Positions 55,411 through 62,787 of a stretch of 64,000 bases of DNA are shown one piece after another. Every line of letters starts with the position of its first letter. The stretch's first letter is position 1. Source of the stretch: an uncultured Geobacteraceae bacterium (GTDB lineage: Bacteria > Desulfobacterota > Desulfuromonadia > Geobacterales > Pseudopelobacteraceae); NCBI GenBank assembly GCA_903939115.1, contig CAJAFV010000097.1:62001-126000 (forward strand), in the 5' to 3' direction. A model generated the notes under the pieces. It ran no database searches. It had not been told where the DNA came from and was given only the letters and a program-made list of their open reading frames with translations. Made by a program: the position numbers and the translations under genes.

Positions 55411-55743
55411 ATGATAGTTGTAAGAGATTGGAAGGCAAAAATAGCCGAGTACCTTGTTGAAGTGGAATCATTCTTCAACGCCGAATTATTCGACGACGCG
55501 TTGTATGTCTATGAGCACGCGGTGAAGGCAGCAGACCATTATGATCCGAACTTTGAGCTTTCTCCATTCCCAACTGCAATATCTCATGAGATGGAACGGC
55601 AGTATGAGGTTATTTACGCGAGCCGGACGGCGGCTATTAAGCGTGTTTTGCAGAACTCAATCCCTGAAACGGACGTAGTTGTCTTTCAAATAGTCGAGAA
55701 AGATAATGAAGTTTACGCGGAGCGAGTAGGAATTCACGAATGA
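55411..55743 (+). CDS. Small hypothetical protein, paralogue of the 53523 gene
   Basis: 110 aa with a helical N-terminal region (WKAKIAEYLVEVESFFNAEL, YVYEHAVKAADHYDP) that aligns with the 88-aa protein at 53523, plus a C-terminal extension VVVFQIVEKDNEVYAERVG. Its stop overlaps an upstream ATG of the Sir2 gene. The two paralogues flank two unrelated genes. Function unknown. Confidence 0.7.
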   Translation: MIVVRDWKAKIAEYLVEVESFFNAELFDDALYVYEHAVKAADHYDPNFELSPFPTAISHEMERQYEVIYASRTAAIKRVLQNSIPETDVVVFQIVEKDNEVYAERVGIHE

Positions 55744-55760
55744 GCAAAAGGAGCCCAACG

Positions 55761-56609
55761 ATGTTTTCACGAGCCGTTAAAGCCATAGCAGACGCAGAAG
55801 TGTTCATTATTACCGCAGGTGCCGGTATGGGAGTTGATTCCGGTCAACCCGACTTTCGCGGACATGAAGGTTTCTGGAACGCATACCCGGCATATGCGAA
55901 GCTCGGTGTTTGCTTCGAGAATCTGTCGACGCCGTATCACTTCATCGACGACCCGCATTTTGCGTGGGGCTTTTACGGGCATTGCGTCAACATGTATCGC
56001 GAGACAATTCCGCACGAAGGCTTCCACATCATTCAAAAGTGGATCGAACAGAAGAACGCTCCGTATTTCGTCGTCACTTCCAACGTTGACGGACAGTTTC
56101 AGAAAGCTGGATACGATGAAGACCGAATTTACGAAGTGCACGGATCATTACACTGGCTTCAGTGTCAGACGCTTTGCACAAAGTCCGTTTGGACAAATAC
56201 TCACACGGTTCAAGTTGATTTCGAGACAATGCGAGCCGCTGATCCATTACCGGTCTGTGAATACTGCGGAAAAAGCTGCAGACCGAATGTTCTTATGTTC
56301 GGTGATTGGACGTGGTTATCCCAACGAGCTGAAGCGCAAAAGCGGGCGATGGACGCATTCTTGGCCGAAAACGCTGAGCGACGCGTTGTAGTCATCGAGA
56401 TGGGAGCCGGAGCCGCGATCCCGACAATTCGTGCAAAGTCGGAACGTTTCGGCAATGAGCTGAAGCATGCTACCGTGATTCGTATAAATCCACGTGAGCC
56501 AGAGATTTATGAACCGAACATTTCGATTGCTTGCCGTGCGCTGGAAGGGTTGAAGCAGATTGACTCAGCGTTGACAGAGTTAGTTGGAAGCGCGGCAGGT
56601 TTGGATTAA
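55761..56609 (+). CDS. Sir2-family NAD-dependent protein (sirtuin-like)
   Basis: 282 aa from ATG 55761 after AAAAGGAG; ATG 55740, overlapping the previous stop, would add seven residues. The Rossmann NAD motif is ITAGAGMGVDSGQPDFRG near residue 17, then TSNVDGQF, and catalytic His127 in EVHGS. The zinc module has C135-x3-C139 and C166-x2-C169, so the deacylase architecture looks complete. GAGMGVDSG deviates from the usual GAGxSxxSG. Sir2 domains occur both in deacylases and in NAD-depleting anti-phage proteins; as a stand-alone zinc-bearing protein it is closer to the deacylases. Confidence 0.88.
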   Translation: MFSRAVKAIADAEVFIITAGAGMGVDSGQPDFRGHEGFWNAYPAYAKLGVCFENLSTPYHFIDDPHFAWGFYGHCVNMYRETIPHEGFHIIQKWIEQKNAPYFVVTSNVDGQFQKAGYDEDRIYEVHGSLHWLQCQTLCTKSVWTNTHTVQVDFETMRAADPLPVCEYCGKSCRPNVLMFGDWTWLSQRAEAQKRAMDAFLAENAERRVVVIEMGAGAAIPTIRAKSERFGNELKHATVIRINPREPEIYEPNISIACRALEGLKQIDSALTELVGSAAGLD

Positions 56610-56610
56610 C

Positions 56611-56671
56611 CGAACAACCACCAAAAAGAGTGAATGACAGAGCGAAGACGCTACATGCGTCGCTTTTTCAG
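56611..56671 (+). terminator. Probable terminator after the Sir2 gene
   Basis: Begins with the ACAACCACCAAAAAGAG motif shared with 52764. A hairpin GCG(AA)GACGC-TACAT-GCGTCGC is followed by TTTTT. It overlaps the end of the convergent integrase-like gene. Confidence 0.55.
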
Positions 56672-57430
56672 CTTTGGCATAGACGTTACCGCGCTCGTAA
56701 GATCTTCATCGGATACGTTTATACCTGGAACGGCTTGTTTCATCTTTCGGAGCATCTTTGATCGTTCTACACAACCGGTAACCCAAGGCTTTACCGGCGA
56801 TATAACATTTACGCCTAGATGACTAAAATTCAAAACTTCGACAGCTTTTTGAAGAATGGAGAGAGAAAGAGGAGCGGCGAGGTGTGCCGTCGTAAGATTT
56901 GTTGTGAGAAACCCAAAAATCTCGCGCGTAATAGTTTCGTTATAATCAACATGTTTGTGTACATTAAAAGCGGTTGCACGGAAGCTAGAGCCAGATAAAC
57001 CAATATCCATGACACCAACCTCCTCAAGGAGGATTTTGAACCGTTTACTAGCAATAGCTGGATTTAGTTCGGAACGCCTCCATAATTCATAGAATAAAAC
57101 CTTTTCGTCGGCTTTTTTCAGTTCATCAATGAAAACGAGAAAACCCAAATCAATTAGCGCTGAATGGATCGGCACACATCTTAACGAGTACCGCGACATT
57201 AACTTACGCGGTGGTGTGTCGTTCGCGTCGAAATACCAGATATCGCCGCAATGCCTAATATCTTCAAGATGCAACTGTGCAACTTCCGAAGGTCGAAGGC
57301 CAGAGTACAGACTTATCAGCGGAATCCAGAATTGGTACGAGAATTGAAAAATATGCGACGTGAAAATATCGTGGCTAAAAATAGCGGCTAATTGCTGCGA
57401 AGAGAATGAAACGGCAGGTGCTGAAGGCAT
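56651..57430 (-). CDS. Tyrosine-recombinase-like protein lacking catalytic residues
   Basis: 259 aa with its own AGGAGATCAA ribosome-binding site before ATG 57430, so it is a designed gene and not just a broken end. It aligns with the catalytic domain of the neighbouring integrase from IFSHDIFTSHIFQFSYQF onward; the core-binding domain is absent. Arg is kept in SGLRPSEVAQL, but the HxxR histidine is Ser (SGSSFRATAF), the second His is Phe (IFGFLTT), and no Tyr nucleophile is found in the aligned place (AHLAAPLS). It could be a regulator, a directionality factor, or a decaying paralogue. Confidence 0.78.
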   Translation of the reverse strand: MPSAPAVSFSSQQLAAIFSHDIFTSHIFQFSYQFWIPLISLYSGLRPSEVAQLHLEDIRHCGDIWYFDANDTPPRKLMSRYSLRCVPIHSALIDLGFLVFIDELKKADEKVLFYELWRRSELNPAIASKRFKILLEEVGVMDIGLSGSSFRATAFNVHKHVDYNETITREIFGFLTTNLTTAHLAAPLSLSILQKAVEVLNFSHLGVNVISPVKPWVTGCVERSKMLRKMKQAVPGINVSDEDLTSAVTSMPKLKKRRM

Positions 57431-57635
57431 TTGATCTCCTAATGAGTTCAGGAATAACTACGGATCTCCCTGATTGCTTCTGAGAGACCCGTTTTAGTTT
57501 TAAATAGTTGCCTATGAACTGAAAGTGCGTTAGTCGCTAGACGTGATTCTGAAATCGAGTGAGAAGTTGGGATCACAAAGTCAATTTTGATTACTTTTGC
57601 GCTGAGCCGGTTTTGAAGTAATGAAGTAGTGTTGC
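57431..57635. other. Gap between the two integrase-family genes
   Basis: 205 bp with no frame. Part must be the leader of the 57430 gene; no clear promoter or hairpin was identified. Confidence 0.4.
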
Positions 57636-59291
57636 TTAAACCAAGTTTATTTTCCCGTCAGCGATCTTCTTCCGCAGTGCAGCAGCCGGAGCATGTGCCG
57701 CTTTTCCGCGCTCGGCGAAATTAGCTATATGCTTAATCGGCACGATACCAGGATGCCAAGGGACAACGTTCTCAAGTATATCGTCAAAGTTGAGCTCACA
57801 TATCGTGCGATGGAGCGTGTTCGCGTTGAAGCGCATTTTGCCGTACACATCAAATGTGACGTCGGTTTTAAGCACTTCTTTTGAGAGACCTTCAGCATGC
57901 CCAACAACCGCTTTGATGAGTCTTTCATCAACTTCTTTGTCGATAAGCATCGAAATCACATTATGACGGAAGCTATGAAAATCCTTACCACGCTGTCTTA
58001 GATCTATAGATTTCCGAAACCGTCCGTACCATGCAGATGCATTAGCAGACCATCGACCAGTTTCCGGGTCTAGTCGTAATCCGTCAAAGAGCATATGATG
58101 CCCTTTTCGTGATTTGATATATTCACCGAAGCCAAGTTTCAGCAGAAATGGGTGAACAGGCACGCGACGTATACCGGCTTTGGTCTTCGTTTTAGTTTCC
58201 TCATCATCCGTAATATTGAGTATTGTAATTCCGTTTTCTTCAGTAATATCGGAGAGTCGTAATTGACACAATTCATTGAGTCGTGCGCCGCTTAACAATG
58301 ATACAATCGGGCAAAAGTAATGGTACGGAAAGTTAAACTCATGATCAGTGAAGACTGGGTGGCTGAAAATAAGAATCAATTCATCATCATTATACCGACT
58401 ACGCCCCGCGGACGTGCTACTTGACCGCAATTTAGTAAAGTAGTCAGCGTTAACAAGTTTTTGGAGGACTAGCCATTCAAATAACCCGGAGATGTTAGCC
58501 ATTGCAGCATTCACAGTCCGTCCAGACCGTGCCGGAATGTCAGAAGCTACTAGCTCGTCAATTGTCATGTCAGGGAAGCTGCGCTTAAATAGTGACGGCA
58601 GCTTTTGGAGCTTTACATAAGCATCGACAGCCGTATCACGGTCTATTAAATTTATCGGAATATCACCTATTAGTTCGACGAAAACGCTCAGATCGTTTGA
58701 AACATTCTTTTTGTACGCAACCGTCACATCAGGTGACAGAATAAACTTTTCTTTAACATACTTCTCGATCGCTTCAGAGAAAAGCATACTTGAACTTGAT
58801 ACCTTAGCTGATTTAGCTGTAGAATGAGTCGGAGTTACGGCTACGGATTCAGGTACGGCAATAGTCGAAGCCGGTGGAGGTATATTGAGGGGCGGAGTTG
58901 ATGGCGATACTTCATTTGATCCCAAGGTAGATTGATTCTTAGCCGACTGGGTCTGCATCTCTTGGACGATAAATCTGAACATTTCTTTTTCCGCTTCCAA
59001 CTGTAGCGGGTCCGTTTTCAGACTAGTGAACTTAAGCGTACCGTCCGGTCTAATTTCAGGGTCGCTAAATTCGATAGTTGAGAAGAGTGGTTTCGACACA
59101 GTCGATCCTCGAAGCTGTCTAAAGTATTCATGGCATTGGGCGATGAGTGTAACAGACATTCGTTGTGCGTGCAATCGACTCGAAGTGTGTAGTGGTTTTT
59201 TAATCTCGCGTTTACCAGACTTCTCGCGAAGGTCCTTCGGCACGCGCATTCGAAAGTAATAGCCTCCGGGGGTGTTAAGTAAGTATAGCAT
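57636..59291 (-). CDS. Tyrosine recombinase/integrase of the element
   Basis: 551 aa. The N-terminus (LLNTPGGYYFRMRVPKDLRE) matches the DUF6538-type start of large integrases. A Pro/Ser/Thr-rich linker lies near 115-170, then a core-binding domain, and the catalytic domain from about 315: Arg near 333 (SGARLNELCQL), HSFRHN, VVGHAEG, and Tyr nucleophile near 482 (FDVYGKM). All catalytic residues are present. It lies at the right end with its start towards attR. Another gene of the same family is directly downstream. Confidence 0.93.
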   Translation of the reverse strand: MLYLLNTPGGYYFRMRVPKDLREKSGKREIKKPLHTSSRLHAQRMSVTLIAQCHEYFRQLRGSTVSKPLFSTIEFSDPEIRPDGTLKFTSLKTDPLQLEAEKEMFRFIVQEMQTQSAKNQSTLGSNEVSPSTPPLNIPPPASTIAVPESVAVTPTHSTAKSAKVSSSSMLFSEAIEKYVKEKFILSPDVTVAYKKNVSNDLSVFVELIGDIPINLIDRDTAVDAYVKLQKLPSLFKRSFPDMTIDELVASDIPARSGRTVNAAMANISGLFEWLVLQKLVNADYFTKLRSSSTSAGRSRYNDDELILIFSHPVFTDHEFNFPYHYFCPIVSLLSGARLNELCQLRLSDITEENGITILNITDDEETKTKTKAGIRRVPVHPFLLKLGFGEYIKSRKGHHMLFDGLRLDPETGRWSANASAWYGRFRKSIDLRQRGKDFHSFRHNVISMLIDKEVDERLIKAVVGHAEGLSKEVLKTDVTFDVYGKMRFNANTLHRTICELNFDDILENVVPWHPGIVPIKHIANFAERGKAAHAPAAALRKKIADGKINLV

Positions 59292-59333
59292 CGCCAGCCT
59301 CCATAACTCGCTGACGCCGATGCTAGAAAACTA

Positions 59334-59366
59334 GGGTGTACTAACTCTGGACTAACGGTGTACCAA
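59334..59366. promoter_or_regulatory. Candidate integrase arm-type sites, right end
   Basis: GGGTGTACTAAC (59334) is identical to the left-end word at 47071, and GGTGTACCAA (59357) recurs at 59583. They lie just upstream of the integrase start, so they could also autoregulate its promoter. Confidence 0.45.
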
Positions 59367-59466
59367 ACTAGGACCAAAAACCAAGAAATCAAGATATTTT
59401 TCAAATTCTCGTGCTGTAAAATTGCTAGATATAACGGCTACTTGAGATTACACAGCGCAATATAGG

Positions 59467-59523
59467 TTGATGGCTTATGAGAATAAGTTGCTGGCATACA
59501 AAGATAATTTCAGTCTCGAATAA
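59467..59523 (+). repeat. Internal att-like copy of the FolD C-terminal codons
   Basis: Reads TTGATGGCTTATGAG in phase with LMAYENKLLAYKDNFSLE and TAA. This is two overlapping variants of the FolD tail (LMAY, LAYKDNF) ending in a stop. It suggests the scar of an earlier insertion at the same target. Confidence 0.65.
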
Positions 59524-59670
59524 CTCATAACGGGTTGAAACTGTTACTGTTTTATGAGTACATTTTTTAACTGCAAATCGTCGGTGTACCAAGCGATATG
59601 CAAAAGATCAGTTGATAATTTTGCCAATGTCGTAACTGATCGATATTGTAAGCCTTTTTCCGGATAAAAT

Positions 59671-59707
59671 ATTGATGGCGTATCAGAATAATTTTGATCT
59701 GGTTTGA
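59671..59707 (+). repeat. Right attachment site (attR), second FolD C-terminal tail
   Basis: ATTGATGGCGTA followed by codons for YQNNFDLV and TGA. It is probably the original chromosomal 3' end of folD, since the terminator at 59739 follows directly. Confidence 0.8.
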
Positions 59708-59738
59708 TCAATCTCGTCGCTTCCTGCAGCAGGCAACA

Positions 59739-59768
59739 AAAAAAACGGCCAATCGGCCGTTTTTTTTG
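59739..59768. terminator. Bidirectional terminator, original folD end and FKBP gene
   Basis: ACGGCC-AAT-CGGCCGT-type palindrome flanked by eight A and eight T. It would end folD before insertion and now ends the FKBP gene. Confidence 0.9.
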
Positions 59769-59792
59769 TAGCTATAGACGCGTTCACAGAAT

Positions 59793-60311
59793 CTACTGAA
59801 TGCTTACCAGTTCGATTTCGAAGGTAACATCTTCACCAGCCAGGGGATGGTTGGCATCGAAAGTAACCTGCTCATCCGTAGTTTCAAGGACGACAACTTC
59901 AAGCTCCTCGTCATCTTCGTTAGAAAGGCTCAGTTCGTCACCAACTTCAGGGATGAGGTCTTCAGGAAGATCGCTGCGGGGTACGGTAAAGATCTTTTCC
60001 TTGTCAAACTCGCCAAAAGCGTTAGCTGCCGCGATTTTGACCGTCTTTTTCTCTCCGGGCGACATACCGACGATAGCGGCATCAATTTCAGGGAAAAGAA
60101 TCTCTTCCCCAAGGACAAATGTCATCGGTCCGCTTTCGTGTCCGCCGCAACCGCAGCCTTCGTCATCACAACCGCCATCATCGCAGCCGTCATCACAGCA
60201 CTCATCCTCATTACATTCTGCATCTTCAAAAGTTGAGTCGAATACGGTTCCGTCTTCAAGTGTTCCGGTAAAGTTGATTGTTACGGTATTGCCTTTTTCT
60301 GCTTGTGCCAT
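59793..60311 (-). CDS. FKBP-type peptidyl-prolyl isomerase (SlyD-like) with Cys/Asp-rich insertion
   Basis: 172 aa, cytoplasmic. The FKBP half is clear (VTINFTGTLEDGTVFDST, MTFVLGEEILFPEIDAAIVG, with an IF-type insert in the middle and FDANHPLAGEDVTFEIELV at the end), as in SlyD. Unusually, residues 29-62, between FDST and PMTF, form an insertion with seven Cys (33, 38, 39, 43, 48, 53, 55), His58 and many Asp/Glu. SlyD normally carries its metal-binding residues in a C-terminal tail, which is absent here. Metal binding by the insertion is inferred. Confidence 0.92.
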   Translation of the reverse strand: MAQAEKGNTVTINFTGTLEDGTVFDSTFEDAECNEDECCDDGCDDGGCDDEGCGCGGHESGPMTFVLGEEILFPEIDAAIVGMSPGEKKTVKIAAANAFGEFDKEKIFTVPRSDLPEDLIPEVGDELSLSNEDDEELEVVVLETTDEQVTFDANHPLAGEDVTFEIELVSIQ

Positions 60312-60441
60312 TTTGATTGCCTCTCATTGCTTTATAAAGTTGTGTGGTGCGACGGGACAAAATACTGGAGAGTTTGCCGTTCGTCCAGACAAAAATTACC
60401 AAGCTATGTGAAAAAAATTATAACTATATGAAATATTTTGA

Positions 60442-62580
60442 TTATTTTATTGGCAGAAAACCTGCTTTCCACAACCAGGCAGTCACGGCAGCAATAACTG
60501 CCAGCAGAATAAACAGCCAGCGTTTCCACGAACTCTTTTTCTCTTCAAAAGGGTCATGGAGAGAAAGGATTGACCCTTGTGGAAGGCGGGCCATACCGGT
60601 CAACGAAGCGCCGAAAGGGATGTTGATTTTTGCGCGCGTGTTGACCGCCCAGCCATTTGCGTCGAGCAGTCTCCCGAGATTGCGCTGACGTAATTTAAAC
60701 CAGGCGAGAAGGATGGAAGGACCGGAAATAAATAACATGACACCAACGACTGCCAGTGGCATCTGCCACCACGGCAGTTTGAAAAAACCGGTCATAACGG
60801 ATGCGAATGCAGTTCCTATTGCTCCGATTGCAAGGCCTACTGCGGCAAAAATCCCGGCGAACTTTCCGACATCGAAGGCCTGCTGTGCCGGCTTTGCTTC
60901 GGCCTTTTTAGCCCCGCTCGAGAGGATCTCGGCTAGCGCTTTATCCTCGTTGGCTTTTGATCGGGCGGCGGCCATTTTTTGAAGTGCCTCGCCAACCATC
61001 TTGCCGATACGTTTGTAGGGATCCCAGAATGCCTGGCGGATGCTGATCGGGTGCTCCACAATCCGGACAATAGTGGCATCCCAGTCAACTCCCTGGCGAT
61101 CGTAGAAAATTCCGTTGCGTCCAACAAGCAGTTGATCACTATCACCATTGGTTATTGCCGCGGCGATGGTCATTTTGTCAGTGCCGCTATTTCTAATGCA
61201 ATCGCAATACACAAGGTACACCCGACTCAGGTTTGCAAGCATCGCATGCTTGGCAACATCTGTTACCGTGATGCAGAGATCAAAGCTGCGACCATCAAGA
61301 AAGAGAGATCCCGACTGAAAAATCGCTTTTCCGCGCCCGGTATAAAAGTCACGGAAAGAGACAAAGTTGTTGGCCAGCGGCAACAGATCACGGCAGTAGC
61401 GGGCCAGACGTTCGACCTCTACAATTGCATCGAATGCCGGCTTTAATGCAAGATCCTGATCGATGAGAGAAAGAAGCAGATCTTCGCTTTTCTCTTCGAT
61501 CCACTGTTTCAGGCGTTCTCTGCCAAGGGAGGTGACCGGTGTCTCTACCCGGTTGTTCCACCATGCCTCATAGAGTTCTACAGCCGATTTCAGCGAGCTC
61601 CACTGGTCATCAGTGAGGAGAGTCAGCTCTCCCAACAGCGGTTGAATGATAGTGTGGCGCAGCGTGAAGATGGTTCCGCTCCAGGCCGGGTTAATGCCCT
61701 GAGTCAGGTCAAGTGAGCCGTTAGATGTTACAGCGGAGAGGGGAAGGGCGGCAATTTCATCATTACTTTCTGCAAGGTTGCGTGGAGCAAGGGCCGCAAG
61801 ATTCTCGTCACTGCTGTTCATGATGGATGCCGCCCGGCTGTCATATGCGGCCATACGGCAGCGGAGGAAAAAATCATCTATTTTAGATTTTACACCATGC
61901 CAGAGCGCTATGGCCTCGTCTGGTAATCTGCTTGTAATACCTTCAATCTCCTGCTCCTGCCAGGCCAGCCAGGTGGAAGCGTCGGCTGAAAAACGTTCAA
62001 TAATCCCGCGCGTAATTCCCGCATCACCGCTTCTGTCAATCTCACTGCCCATGCAGCTGATGATATCGGAAATCCATAATTTTAGAAGTTCATCGTCAGT
62101 CGTGGCTGCGGTTATGATTCCATCCCCATTAAACCTGGTCTGGGCCAGAATGGCTTCGCTGTCACAGGTATCAGCTACTGTTATCAGCCCGGCATCCGGT
62201 TTGCCAAGATTAGCGAGCAGTGTCCGGGCAGCATCCAGAATCCGCGTTCCTTCTTCCGTCTCCGAGGATATTGCAGACAGCAGTACTCCCTCACTGCCAC
62301 TTGCCAGCATCTGTCGGTCTTTTAAACATTTACCGGCCCACTCCGCAGCGGAGAGAATCTCAGGCACACGAATGTGGCCATCTCCGTCACTGTCAATCAT
62401 ACGGAGCGTCTGCTGATCGAATTCAACGCCTTTAGTCGGACAGCTCAGCGTTGACCAGAGTTTGTTATCCAACTGGGATAACGCAAGGAGGTCGTCTCCT
62501 GTTTCAAGCAGCACCTGATCGAATCCACCCGCACGGAAAAACTTCCATTGATGTTTTATTGAGATAGTGTTGCTTTCCAT
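60442..62580 (-). CDS. EF-hand-containing membrane protein of unknown function
   Basis: 712 aa from ATG 62580 (GGGAGG upstream). A canonical EF-hand loop lies at 63-74 (D63-S-D65-G-D67-G-x-I, ending E74), with a weaker FNGDGIITA near 150. The long middle is helical and soluble. Hydrophobic segments lie near 575-640 (GIFAAVGLAIGAIGTAF, MPLAVVGVMLFISGPSILLA) and 688-710, so the C-terminus is in the membrane. No enzyme motif is seen. Calcium sensing is inferred from the loop only. Confidence 0.78.
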   Translation of the reverse strand: MESNTISIKHQWKFFRAGGFDQVLLETGDDLLALSQLDNKLWSTLSCPTKGVEFDQQTLRMIDSDGDGHIRVPEILSAAEWAGKCLKDRQMLASGSEGVLLSAISSETEEGTRILDAARTLLANLGKPDAGLITVADTCDSEAILAQTRFNGDGIITAATTDDELLKLWISDIISCMGSEIDRSGDAGITRGIIERFSADASTWLAWQEQEIEGITSRLPDEAIALWHGVKSKIDDFFLRCRMAAYDSRAASIMNSSDENLAALAPRNLAESNDEIAALPLSAVTSNGSLDLTQGINPAWSGTIFTLRHTIIQPLLGELTLLTDDQWSSLKSAVELYEAWWNNRVETPVTSLGRERLKQWIEEKSEDLLLSLIDQDLALKPAFDAIVEVERLARYCRDLLPLANNFVSFRDFYTGRGKAIFQSGSLFLDGRSFDLCITVTDVAKHAMLANLSRVYLVYCDCIRNSGTDKMTIAAAITNGDSDQLLVGRNGIFYDRQGVDWDATIVRIVEHPISIRQAFWDPYKRIGKMVGEALQKMAAARSKANEDKALAEILSSGAKKAEAKPAQQAFDVGKFAGIFAAVGLAIGAIGTAFASVMTGFFKLPWWQMPLAVVGVMLFISGPSILLAWFKLRQRNLGRLLDANGWAVNTRAKINIPFGASLTGMARLPQGSILSLHDPFEEKKSSWKRWLFILLAVIAAVTAWLWKAGFLPIK

Positions 62581-62740
62581 CAAAACCTCCCATTTAATTT
62601 TTGCATAAATTAGATGAAAATTGCCGGATTATTAAATATTTGAGTTCACAGAGAAAGTGTAAAAAGTACTGGTGCAGACGGGATATTGAGTCGGTAGATG
62701 CGGTGCGGGGCAGAAAAAAACCGGTGCTGCTCACGTTGTG

Positions 62741-62769
62741 AAAAGGGGCAGACCTTGCGGCCTACCCCT
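62741..62769 (-). terminator. Terminator of ftsZ
   Basis: On the minus strand GGGGTAGGCC-GCAA-GGTCTGCCCC, a 10-pair stem with a GNRA tetraloop, followed by TTTTC. It starts about 20 bp after the ftsZ stop. Confidence 0.85.
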
Positions 62770-62787
62770 CTTATGTCTGCAGTAGTG

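Larger units (their letters stand above)
46926..59707. mobile_element. Integrative element in the 3' end of folD, with plasmid-like partition module
   Basis: The boundaries are imperfect direct repeats of the folD 3' end (46926-46962 and 59671-59707; the first 12 bases ATTGATGGCGTA are identical). An integrase gene lies next to the right repeat. The interior has short ORFan genes, more A/T-ending codons by eye, a parA locus with a repeat array, dinB and a Sir2 gene. No relaxase, phage structural gene or recognised replication initiator is visible. It may be an integrating plasmid, a satellite or a genomic island. Confidence 0.85.
59292..59792. other. Right-end control region of the element and folD 3' remnant
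   Basis: 501 bp without a gene. It holds candidate integrase arm sites, an internal att-like FolD tail (59467-59523), short inverted repeats CTCATAA/TTATGAG and ATCAGTT/AACTGAT, the right attachment site and a terminator. Confidence 0.7.
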
